From assembly GCA_946999385.1 (NCBI GenBank), contig CAMQCZ010000008.1, positions 4,949 through 68,948 of the forward strand: a DNA stretch of 64,000 nt, written 5' to 3'. This DNA comes from an uncultured Lachnoanaerobaculum sp. (GTDB taxonomy: Bacteria; Bacillota; Clostridia; Lachnospirales; Lachnospiraceae). The position numbers and the translations under genes were made by a program. This document shows, in pieces, positions 43,509 through 51,525 of the stretch. The notes beneath the pieces were generated by a model, which saw only the letters and a program-made list of their open reading frames with translations, was not told where the DNA came from and ran no database searches. Positions within the stretch are counted from its first letter, which is position 1; each line of letters starts with the position of its first letter.

Positions 43509-44870
43509 CTACAATCTATTTACCAATCCTTTAAATATTTTACCTCTTTCTTCATAACTTTTAAACATATCAAATGATGCACAAGCAGGTGATAATAAAA
43601 CATAATCACCATTCATAGCATAGCTTGCACAAACCATAACAGCCTCTTCCATATCACCGGCATACATTATATTAGTAAATCCATGCTTTCTTGCACATTT
43701 TGCTATATCATCCTTAGTTTGCCCTATTAAAACTAAATATTTAACTTTATTTCTAAATGTTTCTACCCACTCATCATAAGAGGAGCATTTATCATAACCT
43801 CCTGCTATAAGAAGTACAGGACCCGGCATAGCCTTTATAGCTTGAATAGCGGCATCAGGATTTGTACCTTTAGAATCATTATAATAACTTACACCACTCT
43901 TTTTTGCTACAAATTCAATTCTATGCTCTACAGCTTTAAATCGTTTACATACCTTCCTTATTATATCTAAAGGTATATTTAAAGATAGACATATAGCTAC
44001 TGCCGCCATTACATTTTCGTAATTGTGTTTGCCTAAAATTTGTAAATCCTTTACATTTATTACTTCGATTTCCTGAGAATTATATTTTTTATAAAAAATA
44101 GTATTATTTTTCAAATAAATACCCTCATCCAAACTTCTCATGCTTGAAAAATAAACCTTTTTAGCCTTACATTTATCGCTATTTCCAAATTCTCTTAAGA
44201 CCTTATCTTCATAATTTAATACCATAAAATCATCTTCAGTTTGATTTAAACCTATATCTTCTTTTATATTAATATAATTTTCCATAGTATGATGTCTATT
44301 TAAATGATCCGGTGTAATATTCAAAATGGCCGAAACATCCGGCTTAAAATCAATAATTGTTTCAAGCTGAAAGCTTGACGCCTCTAAAACTGTTATACTT
44401 TTTTCATCAGTTGCATTTGCTATTTCACTATATGGTGTTCCTATATTTCCCACTATAAAACTATTGTCAGTATATTCTTTAACAATTTCTCCTACAAGAG
44501 AAGTTGTTGTTGTCTTTCCATTAGTTCCGGTTATAGCTACTAATTTACCCTTTGACATCTTATAAGCCAGTTGTATTTCAGACCAAATTTGTATATTATT
44601 TTCATCGAGTAAGGCTACAAAATCACTCTCCAAAGATACTCCCGGACTTATAATACAAATACTTATATCCTTTATATCCTTTTTTTCCAATTCACCTAAT
44701 TTTATACTGATTTTATTTAAATCCTTATCTTCAAATTTTTCAAAAATTTCCTCAGGATTAAGAGCTTCATTTTCATCATACAAAAGAACCTCTCCACCGG
44801 CTGACAATAAGAGCTTTGTTGCACTTATTCCACTTTTACCAAGACCTGCAATCAAAACCTTGTTACTCAT
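43509..44870 (-). CDS. murD: UDP-N-acetylmuramoylalanine--D-glutamate ligase
   Basis: This 453-residue Mur ligase adds D-glutamate to UDP-MurNAc-alanine. The ATP loop GTNGKTTTTSL, the NITPDHLNRH motif and YYNDSKGTNPDA are visible. The ATG at 44870 follows GGAGG; a TTG 12 bases earlier lies in that site. It stands between mraY and ftsW, 12 bases after mraY. murC, murE and murF are not in the window. Confidence 0.97.
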   Translation of the reverse strand: MSNKVLIAGLGKSGISATKLLLSAGGEVLLYDENEALNPEEIFEKFEDKDLNKISIKLGELEKKDIKDISICIISPGVSLESDFVALLDENNIQIWSEIQLAYKMSKGKLVAITGTNGKTTTTSLVGEIVKEYTDNSFIVGNIGTPYSEIANATDEKSITVLEASSFQLETIIDFKPDVSAILNITPDHLNRHHTMENYINIKEDIGLNQTEDDFMVLNYEDKVLREFGNSDKCKAKKVYFSSMRSLDEGIYLKNNTIFYKKYNSQEIEVINVKDLQILGKHNYENVMAAVAICLSLNIPLDIIRKVCKRFKAVEHRIEFVAKKSGVSYYNDSKGTNPDAAIQAIKAMPGPVLLIAGGYDKCSSYDEWVETFRNKVKYLVLIGQTKDDIAKCARKHGFTNIMYAGDMEEAVMVCASYAMNGDYVLLSPACASFDMFKSYEERGKIFKGLVNRL

Positions 44871-44882
44871 ATGCACCTCCAA

Positions 44883-45854
44883 TTATATAATAGTACCTAA
44901 TAATGACACCAGACACAATATTATAGTTATTATTGTAAAGCTTGTAAATACTTTAGTTTCAGAATAACCTGAAAGTTCAAAGTGATGATGTATAGGTGCC
45001 ATTTTGAAAAATCTTTTTCCCTTTGTTGCCTTAAAATATAATACTTGTATAATAACACTTAAGGCTTCTATAAAATATATAAATCCTACGGATATTATAA
45101 AAAATTGTAAACCTGAGCTTATTGCAAGACTGGAAACATATGCACCTATAGCTAAAGACCCTGTATCTCCCATAAATATTTTTGCAGGATAGGAATTAAA
45201 TATTAAAAAGCCTAATAAGCTACCAAATACTGCACCGTTAACAGGTGCTAAATAAATATTCTGTTTAATATTCATAATAAGAAAGAAAATAGCTACTACA
45301 GCACTTACACTTGAGCAAAGTCCATCCAGGCCGTCTGTAAAATTAACACCATTATCAGTTCCAAGTATTACAAAAATCGAAAAAGGAACACTTAGTATAC
45401 CTAAATTTATTATTATTTTGTTTGTAAAGCCTGTAAATGGAATTAATATATCCTTATTAATGTCCTTTGAAATATAAATATATATTGCAAATATCAAGCT
45501 TACTATTAATTGTAAAATAAATTTTTGACTTGCCTTTAGACCCTCTGATTGTCTTTTTTTAATTTTTAAATAATCATCTAAAAATCCTATACATGCAAAG
45601 GAAATAATCATAAATAATATAGGCACTATTTGCTTATACTTGTTTAAAAAAGGAATACAGGCAACTATTATGGATATAACTATCATTATTCCACCCATAG
45701 TTGGAGTACCGGATTTTTTTATGTGAGAGCTTGGTCCGTCATCCCTTACTTGTTGTCCAAATTTAAGCCTGTGTAATACAGGTATAAAATAAGGGCATAT
45801 TAATATTGATACAAAAAAGGCTGTCAAACTCGCTATTATACTATCTTTTAACAT
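44883..45854 (-). CDS. mraY: Phospho-N-acetylmuramoyl-pentapeptide-transferase
   Basis: This 323-residue membrane enzyme moves phospho-MurNAc-pentapeptide onto undecaprenyl phosphate, giving lipid I. It has the motifs FLDDYLKIKKRQSEGL, NFTDGLDGL and APIHHHFE and about ten helices. I chose the ATG at 45854 behind AGGAG; an in-frame start at 45884 overlaps the penicillin-binding protein gene and is less likely. Confidence 0.96.
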   Translation of the reverse strand: MLKDSIIASLTAFFVSILICPYFIPVLHRLKFGQQVRDDGPSSHIKKSGTPTMGGIMIVISIIVACIPFLNKYKQIVPILFMIISFACIGFLDDYLKIKKRQSEGLKASQKFILQLIVSLIFAIYIYISKDINKDILIPFTGFTNKIIINLGILSVPFSIFVILGTDNGVNFTDGLDGLCSSVSAVVAIFFLIMNIKQNIYLAPVNGAVFGSLLGFLIFNSYPAKIFMGDTGSLAIGAYVSSLAISSGLQFFIISVGFIYFIEALSVIIQVLYFKATKGKRFFKMAPIHHHFELSGYSETKVFTSFTIITIILCLVSLLGTII

Positions 45855-45870
45855 ACTTACTCCTAAATAA

Positions 45871-47949
45871 TTATTGATTTTCATTTGTTTCAGCAGCCTG
45901 TGTTTCTGCTTGAGCTTGTGATTGTTGCTCTATATTATCTTCAGAAATATCAGGTAAGCTGTTACCGTCATCAGGGACTGCTTCTTCAGTTTCATAAACC
46001 TTAGTTTCTTCAGTCTTACTTTCTTCTTCATTCTGCTTTTTAACATTTTCTTCTATATTATCAGCATTTATTCCTTCCTTGAGATTAGCTTCAAGGCTTT
46101 CATTATTTTCAGGAAATATATTCATATAAGGTAAGGCTTCCTTCATTATATTACTAAATAAAGCACTTGCATAGCCTGAATGAGCTTGTTGTTCTTTTCC
46201 CGGTTCATCAATAATAACATAACATAAAATTTGCGGATTATCTGTAGGAGCTATACCCATAAAAGAAACAAGATATTTCCCACTACCACGTGGATATTTT
46301 TCAGCCGTTCCGGTCTTTCCACCGATATTATATCCCTCAACCTTAGCCATTGCTCCGGTTCCTTCATCTACAGTTCTTCTTAAAGTCTCATTTATAAATT
46401 TACTTGTTTTATCTGATACAGTTTCCTTTACAAGCTGAGGTTCAATATTTTCTATAATCTGTTTATTATCATTTAATATTTGTTTTACTATATGAGGCTT
46501 GTAATAATATCCTCCATTTACCACACTACATGTAGCTGAAGCCATTTGTATCATTGTAGTATTATAATTTTGTCCAAAAGCATTTGTAGCCAAATCTACT
46601 GCTGACATATTTTCTTTTTTATGTATTAGGGCTGAAGTATCGGCTTCTGAAGGCAAATCAATATCAGTCTTTTTACCAAATCCAAAAATATCCATATATT
46701 TAGCAAAATTATCCTTGCCAAGTCTTGCAGCTATTTGCATCATCACATCATTACAGCTTACCATCAATGATTCAGCCAAGCTTAAAATACCATGTCCCGT
46801 TCTTAAAACACAATGTATAGTCCATTTTCCTATAACCTGACCTCCATCACATAAAAATGTTTCATCCTTGCCTATGACATTTTCTTCAAGTCCGGCTGCA
46901 ACGGTAAAAATTTTAGAAGGAGAACCCGGCTCATAAGTATCGCTTATAGCAAAATTTCTCCATATATTATTATAAGCATTATATTTAGCATTATCATCCA
47001 TAGCAGCTATTTCTTCATCTGTATAATAATAGGATAAATCTGTAGGATTATTCAAGTCGAATTTTCTACTTGTTGCCAAAGCTAATATTTCACCATTTTT
47101 AACATTCATCATAAGTACGGCGGTTATTTTACTTTTTGCTTCATTTTCCCACTGATCTATATATTTTTCAACTATCTTTTGAAGATTGATATCAATAGTG
47201 GAAATTATATTATATCCATTTGTAGGTAATTTTATTACCCTTTCTAAATTACTATCATCATTTAAATATCCATAAGCTCTACCATAATTTCCTATCAATT
47301 CAGAATTATAATATTGTTCTATACCTCCTGTAGCCTTACTCATATCAGAATTTACAAAACCTATAATATTACTTGCTAATGTTTTATAAGGATATTTTCT
47401 TGTATAATTTTCCTGTAATAAAATCCCTGAAATTGCTCTATTTTTTTTTCTATTTTCTTTTGCAGAATTATATTTTTTTAATTTTTCTTCAAATTCTTCT
47501 TTTTTTTCAAAGCTTATTTTTTCATCATATTTAACATATAATGAATCCTCTTTTTCCGACAATACCTTTTTTATATCATCAGCCTTATAAGCAAATACCT
47601 CTGATAATAAATTTATAGTATCATCAACGACAGCCTTATCATTAGAATTTATATGCAAGGGTTCTAAAATCAAATCATATACTTTTTGACTTATTGCTAA
47701 ATATGTACCATTTCTATCTAATATATCTCCTCTTTTATATGGCAATTTTATTGAACTATATTCTTGCTGAGATAGTATTTTTAAATTGTATTCGCTTGCT
47801 TTTGTTTTCTGTAATATAAATAATCTAATTATTAGAGCTAATAAAGCTAGCATTATAATCGCAAATGCGAATGCTAGCCTTTTTTGCATATATGGTAAAA
47901 TTATTCTTATTTTTTTTTGTTTTTTATTATTTACTTGGGATGTCTTCAT
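45871..47949 (-). CDS. pbpB: Class B penicillin-binding protein (FtsI/SpoVD-like)
   Basis: This 692-residue septal transpeptidase has one N-terminal membrane helix (about 23-47), a dimerisation domain, and the catalytic motifs SPSK (Ser343, Lys346), SCN (398-400) and KTG (545-547). The common form of the first motif is STFK or SVxK, so SPSK is slightly unusual. Many Clostridial relatives end in a PASTA domain; this one ends instead in about 70 acidic, Glu/Gln-rich residues. Its start overlaps ftsL by 23 bases and has no clear ribosome site, which suggests translational coupling. Confidence 0.93.
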   Translation of the reverse strand: MKTSQVNNKKQKKIRIILPYMQKRLAFAFAIIMLALLALIIRLFILQKTKASEYNLKILSQQEYSSIKLPYKRGDILDRNGTYLAISQKVYDLILEPLHINSNDKAVVDDTINLLSEVFAYKADDIKKVLSEKEDSLYVKYDEKISFEKKEEFEEKLKKYNSAKENRKKNRAISGILLQENYTRKYPYKTLASNIIGFVNSDMSKATGGIEQYYNSELIGNYGRAYGYLNDDSNLERVIKLPTNGYNIISTIDINLQKIVEKYIDQWENEAKSKITAVLMMNVKNGEILALATSRKFDLNNPTDLSYYYTDEEIAAMDDNAKYNAYNNIWRNFAISDTYEPGSPSKIFTVAAGLEENVIGKDETFLCDGGQVIGKWTIHCVLRTGHGILSLAESLMVSCNDVMMQIAARLGKDNFAKYMDIFGFGKKTDIDLPSEADTSALIHKKENMSAVDLATNAFGQNYNTTMIQMASATCSVVNGGYYYKPHIVKQILNDNKQIIENIEPQLVKETVSDKTSKFINETLRRTVDEGTGAMAKVEGYNIGGKTGTAEKYPRGSGKYLVSFMGIAPTDNPQILCYVIIDEPGKEQQAHSGYASALFSNIMKEALPYMNIFPENNESLEANLKEGINADNIEENVKKQNEEESKTEETKVYETEEAVPDDGNSLPDISEDNIEQQSQAQAETQAAETNENQ

Positions 47950-48382
47950 ATTGTCTTACATACTCACTTTCAGTTTTATCATACCTTATAATCTGATTTT
48001 TGTTAGCATATACCATACCAAACTTTTGAGTTGCTACATTTAATATCTCATCCAAATTTATACTTTCATTAATTTTTGCAGCCTTTGCATCATTTTTGTC
48101 AATTAATTCCTTTAAATTCTTTTCTAAGGAGCTTATACTTTTTATTTTATTTTCTAATAAAACTTCACTTCTTATATAATTTATACATAAATAGGAAGCG
48201 ATAAGAGTTGCACTTAACATCAAAACAAAGGAAGCCAAATTCATAACATTCGACTTTTTATTTATAGCTTTATTTTTCGATTTATTTTTATTTATTTTTT
48301 CACTTTCATATAGCTTTTTTACAGTATTTCCATAAATTATATAATCATTATATTCTCTATCTATACTATTAGTATTTTTCAC
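47927..48382 (-). CDS. ftsL: FtsL-like cell division protein
   Basis: This 151-residue protein has a basic, Lys/Asn-rich cytoplasmic part, one membrane helix (about 46-68) and an extracellular coiled coil (LLENKIKSISSLEKNLKELI). It has the FtsL shape and sits between rsmH and the penicillin-binding protein gene, the place of ftsL. Sequence conservation is low, so position is the main evidence. Its end overlaps the next gene by 23 bases. Confidence 0.82.
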   Translation of the reverse strand: MKNTNSIDREYNDYIIYGNTVKKLYESEKINKNKSKNKAINKKSNVMNLASFVLMLSATLIASYLCINYIRSEVLLENKIKSISSLEKNLKELIDKNDAKAAKINESINLDEILNVATQKFGMVYANKNQIIRYDKTESEYVRQYEDIPSK

Positions 48383-48419
48383 AATATCACACTTTCTATA
48401 TTATCAATAAAAGCATATA

Positions 48420-49355
48420 TTAAATATGCTCAAAAACTCTTAATTTTGCACTCTTTGATCTTGAATTAAGCTCAATCTCTTCTTGACTTGGTAAAATTGC
48501 TTTTTTGCTTATAATCTTGCCCTTACTTACTTTATTACATATACAAATAGGAAAATTTTTAGGACATGTACAAGGATTTTCATTTCTCTTAAAAATTGTT
48601 TTAACTATTCTATCCTCCAATGAATGAAAGCTTATTATAGCCAATCTTCCTTTAGGCTTTAATAAATCTATCATCACATCTATAGAATTTTCTAAAACCT
48701 TCAGCTCATCATTTAATTCAATTCTTATTGCTTGAAATGTCCTTTTTGCAGGATGACCATAAGCTATTTGTAATCTTAATGGTATAGCCGATTTAATTAT
48801 ATTACTTAGCTCCAGTGTAGTTTTAATTTCTTTATTTTCTCTATATTTAACTATGTGCTTTGCTATATTCTTAGCAAATCTGTCTTCTCCATAATCTCTT
48901 ATTATCCTATACAAATCCATTTCAGAATATTTATTAACTATATCCCTTGCACTAAATTCATTTCTATCATCCATTCTCATATCTAAAATTGCATCATTCC
49001 TATATGAAAATCCTCGCTCTACAGTATCAAGCTGGTAAGATGACACTCCCAAATCAAGATAAATACCATCAACCTTTTCTATATTTAAATCTTTTAAAAT
49101 ATTTTTTATATTAGAATAATTATCTCTTACTATAATAAACTTATTTCTATCATAAATGGATAATCTTTCGCCTGCAGCTTTGATAGCATCTTTATCCTGA
49201 TCTATACCTATAAGCTTTCCATATTTAAGCTTTGAAATAAGTAAGCTTGCATGACCTGCTCCTCCTAAGGTTCCATCTACATATATTCCATCTTCTTTAA
49301 TATTTAATGCCTCTATAAGCTCATTTAGTAAAACTGATTTATGTTCAAATATCAT
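48420..49355 (-). CDS. rsmH: 16S rRNA (cytosine1402-N4)-methyltransferase
   Basis: This 311-residue SAM methyltransferase (RsmH, MraW) starts HKSVLLNELIEALNI. It has the SAM site YVDGTLGGAGHASLL, the family signature DGIYLDLGVSSYQLD, and the closing NSRSKSAKLRVFEH. It overlaps the mraZ stop by four bases (ATGA), as is usual. Confidence 0.97.
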   Translation of the reverse strand: MIFEHKSVLLNELIEALNIKEDGIYVDGTLGGAGHASLLISKLKYGKLIGIDQDKDAIKAAGERLSIYDRNKFIIVRDNYSNIKNILKDLNIEKVDGIYLDLGVSSYQLDTVERGFSYRNDAILDMRMDDRNEFSARDIVNKYSEMDLYRIIRDYGEDRFAKNIAKHIVKYRENKEIKTTLELSNIIKSAIPLRLQIAYGHPAKRTFQAIRIELNDELKVLENSIDVMIDLLKPKGRLAIISFHSLEDRIVKTIFKRNENPCTCPKNFPICICNKVSKGKIISKKAILPSQEEIELNSRSKSAKLRVFEHI

Positions 49356-49780
49356 AGCACTATACCCGAATTATATAATTTTTCCGCCGCCATATCCGTA
49401 TCAATCTTCATACTATCCTCCCAAGTAGTTTTTGACCAAAGCTCTATATGATCGATATTTCCGATTAATACTGCTTCCTTTTCGATTTTTGCATAATTTC
49501 TAAGTGATGCAGGAAGTAAAATTCTACCTTGCTTATCCAATTCTACTAAGCTTGCACTGCCTACTATCATACGGCGAAGAGTACGTGCATCGGCACTAAT
49601 CATAGGCATGGTAGAAAGCTTTTCCTGTAATCCTTTCCAGTTATCCAAGCCATAAATAGCCAGACAGCTGTCAAAGCCTTTGGTAATAACAAATTCCTCT
49701 CCAAGCTGTTCACGAAATTTAGAAGGTATTATTATTCTACCTTTAGCGTCCAGATTATGACTAAATTCACCCATGAACAT
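49352..49780 (-). CDS. mraZ: Transcriptional regulator MraZ
   Basis: This 142-residue protein has two AbrB-like halves with the repeated motif: DAKGRIIIPSKFR and DKQGRILLPASLR. MraZ represses the dcw cluster by binding short direct repeats upstream of its own gene. I took the ATG at 49780 (MFMGEFSHN), the family start, with GGGTGA before it; an upstream in-frame start would include the operator-like repeats. It heads the division cluster. Confidence 0.95.
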   Translation of the reverse strand: MFMGEFSHNLDAKGRIIIPSKFREQLGEEFVITKGFDSCLAIYGLDNWKGLQEKLSTMPMISADARTLRRMIVGSASLVELDKQGRILLPASLRNYAKIEKEAVLIGNIDHIELWSKTTWEDSMKIDTDMAAEKLYNSGIVL

Positions 49781-49788
49781 GCTTATCA

Positions 49789-49813
49789 CCCACTTTCTAC
49801 CACAATTTACCAC
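49789..49813 (-). promoter_or_regulatory. Putative MraZ box: three direct repeats
   Basis: On the minus strand GTGGT (49813-49809), GTGGT (49803-49799) and GTGGG (49793-49789) are spaced exactly ten bases apart, directly before mraZ. Known MraZ operators are three or more TGGG- or GTGG-like repeats at about ten-base intervals. The last repeat overlaps the mraZ ribosome site. Confidence 0.75.
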
Positions 49814-49823
49814 TTATTGATTA

Positions 49824-49852
49824 ATTTTAACCTAATTTGATATAAAATACAA
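49824..49852 (-). promoter_or_regulatory. Promoter of the dcw cluster
   Basis: TTGTAT (49847-49852) and TAAAAT (49824-49829) are 17 bases apart on the minus strand, placing the start site just before the MraZ-box repeats. Confidence 0.65.
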
Positions 49853-49912
49853 GCTATTTAAATAAAGTTTTATAGTTAATGCTTGTAAAAAAATAGCTTT
49901 AAAACATAAAAA

Positions 49913-49949
49913 TGCCTTCAAATTTTATTTAAAATAAAATTTGAAGGCA
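49913..49949 (-). terminator. Terminator of the addBA-sdaABAA operon
   Basis: Arms 49913-49930 and 49932-49949 are perfectly complementary over 18 bp (the loop must use some central bases). A minus-strand TTTTTATGTTTT run follows. It lies 31 bases after the sdaAA stop. Confidence 0.9.
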
Positions 49950-49979
49950 AACTGATATAAGCTATTTTTCTTTAAAATA

Positions 49980-50846
49980 TTAAAATATTTCCTTACATTT
50001 GTTACAAGCTGTTTTTGTAGAGGCACAACCTCCAAGTGCCGTTTCTCTAAGCTCAAATGGAAGTGCTTTTCCAACTTTATACATACTATCAAGCATTTCA
50101 TCAAGAGGAATGAAGGCTTTTATACCGGATAATACTATCTGACTTGTAGAAATAGCATTCATAACTCCTATTACATTTCTATTTTGGCAAGGATTTTCAA
50201 CAAGTCCTGCAACAGGATCACATACAAGCCCCAACAGATTAGCAATACAAATACTTGCACTATCTATAATCTTTTCCGGATCATCATCAAATATACTTAC
50301 CAAAGCGGCTCCTGCCATAGCAGATGCAACTCCAATTTCTGCCTGACAGCCTGCCTGTGCACCTGAAACACTTGCATTTCTCATTGCTAAATATCCTATT
50401 GCAGAAGCTGTAAATAAAGCATCTATAACCTTTTCTTTTTTTAAATTCATCACTTCATATAGTGAAACTATAGCCGCAGGAAGCACACCGGCACTTCCTG
50501 CAGTCGGTGCAGCCACAATAATTCCCATTGAGGCATTTACCTCCATTACTGATAAAGCATAAGCTATAGACCTTGAAATAAAATCACCACATAAACTAAA
50601 ACAAAATTTGTTTTGACTTAGCTTTTGAGCTTCTCCACCAATCAAACCACCTATAGATTTTTTAGGCTCCTTTATAGCTATATGACAACTATCTTTCATT
50701 ATATCAAAGGTTTTTTCCATCTTTTCAAGAGCTTTGGCTTTGCTTATATCAAATTCTGTTATTTCTCTTTCCAGCATAATATTCGATATACTTTTTTTCG
50801 AACTCTTACATAATTTTATTAATTCATCTGCTGTATAAAAATCCAT
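49980..50846 (-). CDS. sdaAA: L-serine dehydratase, iron-sulfur type, alpha subunit
   Basis: This 288-residue catalytic chain of the oxygen-sensitive serine dehydratase makes pyruvate and ammonia from L-serine. It has the SIGGLIGGEAQKL region, GIIVAAPTAGSAGVLPAA, and cluster cysteines in ENPCQNRN and the C-terminal GGCASTKTACNKCKEIF. It works as a heterodimer with SdaAB, encoded eight bases upstream. RidA in this window could clear its enamine product. Confidence 0.96.
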   Translation of the reverse strand: MDFYTADELIKLCKSSKKSISNIMLEREITEFDISKAKALEKMEKTFDIMKDSCHIAIKEPKKSIGGLIGGEAQKLSQNKFCFSLCGDFISRSIAYALSVMEVNASMGIIVAAPTAGSAGVLPAAIVSLYEVMNLKKEKVIDALFTASAIGYLAMRNASVSGAQAGCQAEIGVASAMAGAALVSIFDDDPEKIIDSASICIANLLGLVCDPVAGLVENPCQNRNVIGVMNAISTSQIVLSGIKAFIPLDEMLDSMYKVGKALPFELRETALGGCASTKTACNKCKEIF

Positions 50847-50854
50847 TTTTTCAC

Positions 50855-51523
50855 CTACTTATGTACTATTGTAACATCTAAAATATCTTTATATTTTTTT
50901 AATTTATCTTCAATATAAAAATCTATATCAGAATCGGATTCTACTATAGTATAAGCAATTTTTCCTTTATTTTCTCTATAAATTTTCATAAATGCTATAT
51001 TTACATCAAAATCACTTAATACCTTAGTAATATAAGAAGCTACTCCCTTTGCATCATTTTGTTTAACAATCAACGTACAATATTGCCCACTAAAATTCAC
51101 CTCAACATCATTGATAGATGATATATTTATTTTACCTCCACCTATGGATTCTCCTCTTAATTTAAGTTTGGTATTTTTAGAATCTTCTAAATAGATATCT
51201 ACAGTATTAGGATGTATAGTGATATTAGTATGATTTTCTTCAAATATATAATCCAAATTTTTACTATCCGCTATTTTAAAAGCATCTCTTATTCTTAAAT
51301 CATCAGTATCAAAACCTAATATGCCTCCAAGCAGGGCTCTATCTGTACCATGTCCCTTATATGTCTTTGCAAAAGAACCATAAAGAACAAATTTCACTTT
51401 TTTTATATCCTTTCTTAGCATCTTATATGCAAGCAGAGCAATAGCACAGGCTCCTGCTGTATGTGAGCTTGAAGGTCCTACCATATGTGGACCTATAACA
51501 TCAAATGCACTTATATTAGCCAT
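50855..51523 (-). CDS. sdaAB: L-serine dehydratase, iron-sulfur type, beta subunit
   Basis: This 222-residue subunit has the IGPHMVGPSSSHTAGA motif near its start, a middle beta domain and a C-terminal ACT domain (YCTLIVKQNDAKGVASYITKVL). It pairs with SdaAA. It starts two bases after addA, so a nuclease-helicase and a catabolic enzyme share a transcript. Confidence 0.95.
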   Translation of the reverse strand: MANISAFDVIGPHMVGPSSSHTAGACAIALLAYKMLRKDIKKVKFVLYGSFAKTYKGHGTDRALLGGILGFDTDDLRIRDAFKIADSKNLDYIFEENHTNITIHPNTVDIYLEDSKNTKLKLRGESIGGGKINISSINDVEVNFSGQYCTLIVKQNDAKGVASYITKVLSDFDVNIAFMKIYRENKGKIAYTIVESDSDIDFYIEDKLKKYKDILDVTIVHK

Positions 51524-51525
51524 AA

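Noticed and set aside
40354..49813. Searched for a defence, toxin-antitoxin or mobile element hidden in the dcw region
   Set aside because: All frames are explained by conserved division and cell-wall genes with tight spacing; no transposase, recombinase, repeat ends or toxin pair were seen.
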